Source: Saprospiraceae bacterium (lineage in GTDB: Bacteria; Bacteroidota; Bacteroidia; Chitinophagales; Saprospiraceae). Taken from it: DNA of 6,027 nt. The notes beneath the pieces are model-generated. The model was given only the letters and a program-made list of their open reading frames with translations. It made no database searches and was not told where the DNA came from. The position numbers and the translations under genes were made by a program. Positions 5,982 through 6,027 of the stretch are shown piece by piece; the first letter of the stretch is position 1, and every line of letters starts with the position of its first letter. The stretch lies in assembly GCA_029262975.1 (NCBI GenBank), contig JAJCYJ010000117.1, positions 1-6,027 of the forward strand, written 5' to 3'.

Positions 5982-6027
5982 ATGACATTACCACACAAAT
6001 TATTTGTGACTTTTTCTATCGCCAAAA
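5982..6027 (+). CDS. Possible start of a further gene running off the right edge
   Basis: From ATG 5982 the frame stays open to the window end and encodes 15 residues, MTLPHKLFVTFSIAK. A lysine followed by a hydrophobic run could be the beginning of a signal peptide or membrane helix. The position downstream of the -7-like box at 5909-5916 fits. Fifteen codons are far too few to prove a gene, and a competing minus-strand frame is open over the same bases. Confidence 0.25.
   Translation, partial: MTLPHKLFVTFSIAK
5994..6014 (+). other. Palindrome followed by a T-run
   Basis: CACAAAT (5994-6000) and ATTTGTG (6002-6008) form a perfect 15-base palindrome around a single T, followed by AC and five T (6011-6015). 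As RNA it would fold as a 6-bp stem with a TTA loop and a U-run, a weak terminator shape. As DNA it could be a binding site for a dimeric regulator. It overlaps the possible gene start at 5982. Confidence 0.3.

Larger units (their letters stand above)
5656..6027. other. AT-rich intergenic region downstream of pth
   Basis: These 372 bases have frequent stops in the frames I followed up to about position 5940, and no tRNA or other known RNA is recognisable. They contain a 5-bp inverted repeat GTTTC/GAAAC (5804-5808 and 5817-5821), two copies of TTAGGGGT (5790-5797 and 5849-5856), an exact -7-like box (5909-5916), and a palindrome followed by a T-run near the right edge. The length suggests a control region for a gene that begins at or beyond the edge, a small RNA, or both. 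Confidence 0.5.

Noticed and set aside
5942..6025. Minus-strand frame open from the right edge, 27 codons ending in TAA at 5942-5944
   Set aside because: It could be the end of a gene outside the window, but 27 codons without recognisable features are not enough, and the plus-strand -7 box favours the opposite direction. Sequence beyond 6027 would decide.

Overview
The window looks like ordinary chromosomal sequence from a member of the Bacteroidota. Three things suggest this: the rpoN, aminopeptidase P, SPASM-type radical SAM and pth proteins all have the form usual in that phylum; start codons mostly lack a Shine-Dalgarno sequence; and boxes resembling the Bacteroidota -7 element TAnnTTTG lie in front of the genes. 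A Saprospiria- or Cytophagia-like lineage is only a guess. No mobile element, CRISPR array, rRNA or tRNA is visible.

Layout from left to right. (1) Positions 1-171, plus strand: the last 56 codons of a multi-pass membrane protein, probably of the O-antigen ligase/polymerase type, with a possible intrinsic terminator at its end. (2) Positions 206-1702, minus strand: a complete sigma-54 factor, RpoN, convergent with gene 1. (3) Positions 1703-1864: a divergent control region with candidate -7 boxes on both strands. (4) Positions 1865-3646, plus strand: a three-domain aminopeptidase P of peptidase family M24B with all metal-binding residues present. (5) Positions 3738-3872, plus strand: a 44-residue single-span membrane protein of unknown function, with a perfect internal Shine-Dalgarno in front of a second possible start. 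(6) Positions 3897-4913, minus strand: a radical SAM/SPASM enzyme with unknown substrate. (7) Positions 4914-5049: a second divergent control region. (8) Positions 5050-5655, plus strand: peptidyl-tRNA hydrolase with a short N-terminal extension. (9) Positions 5656-6027: an AT-rich stretch with little coding potential, one exact -7 match, a palindrome followed by a T-run, and perhaps the first codons of a further gene.

The genes do not form one pathway. RpoN is a regulator, aminopeptidase P and Pth are housekeeping enzymes, and the left-edge protein probably belongs to cell-envelope polysaccharide synthesis. Most neighbours are divergent or convergent, so each is probably its own transcription unit; the small membrane protein could be co-transcribed with the aminopeptidase. 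I see no convincing new multi-gene system. The items most worth following up are the unannotated 44-residue membrane protein, the radical SAM enzyme without a known substrate, and the right-hand intergenic stretch.
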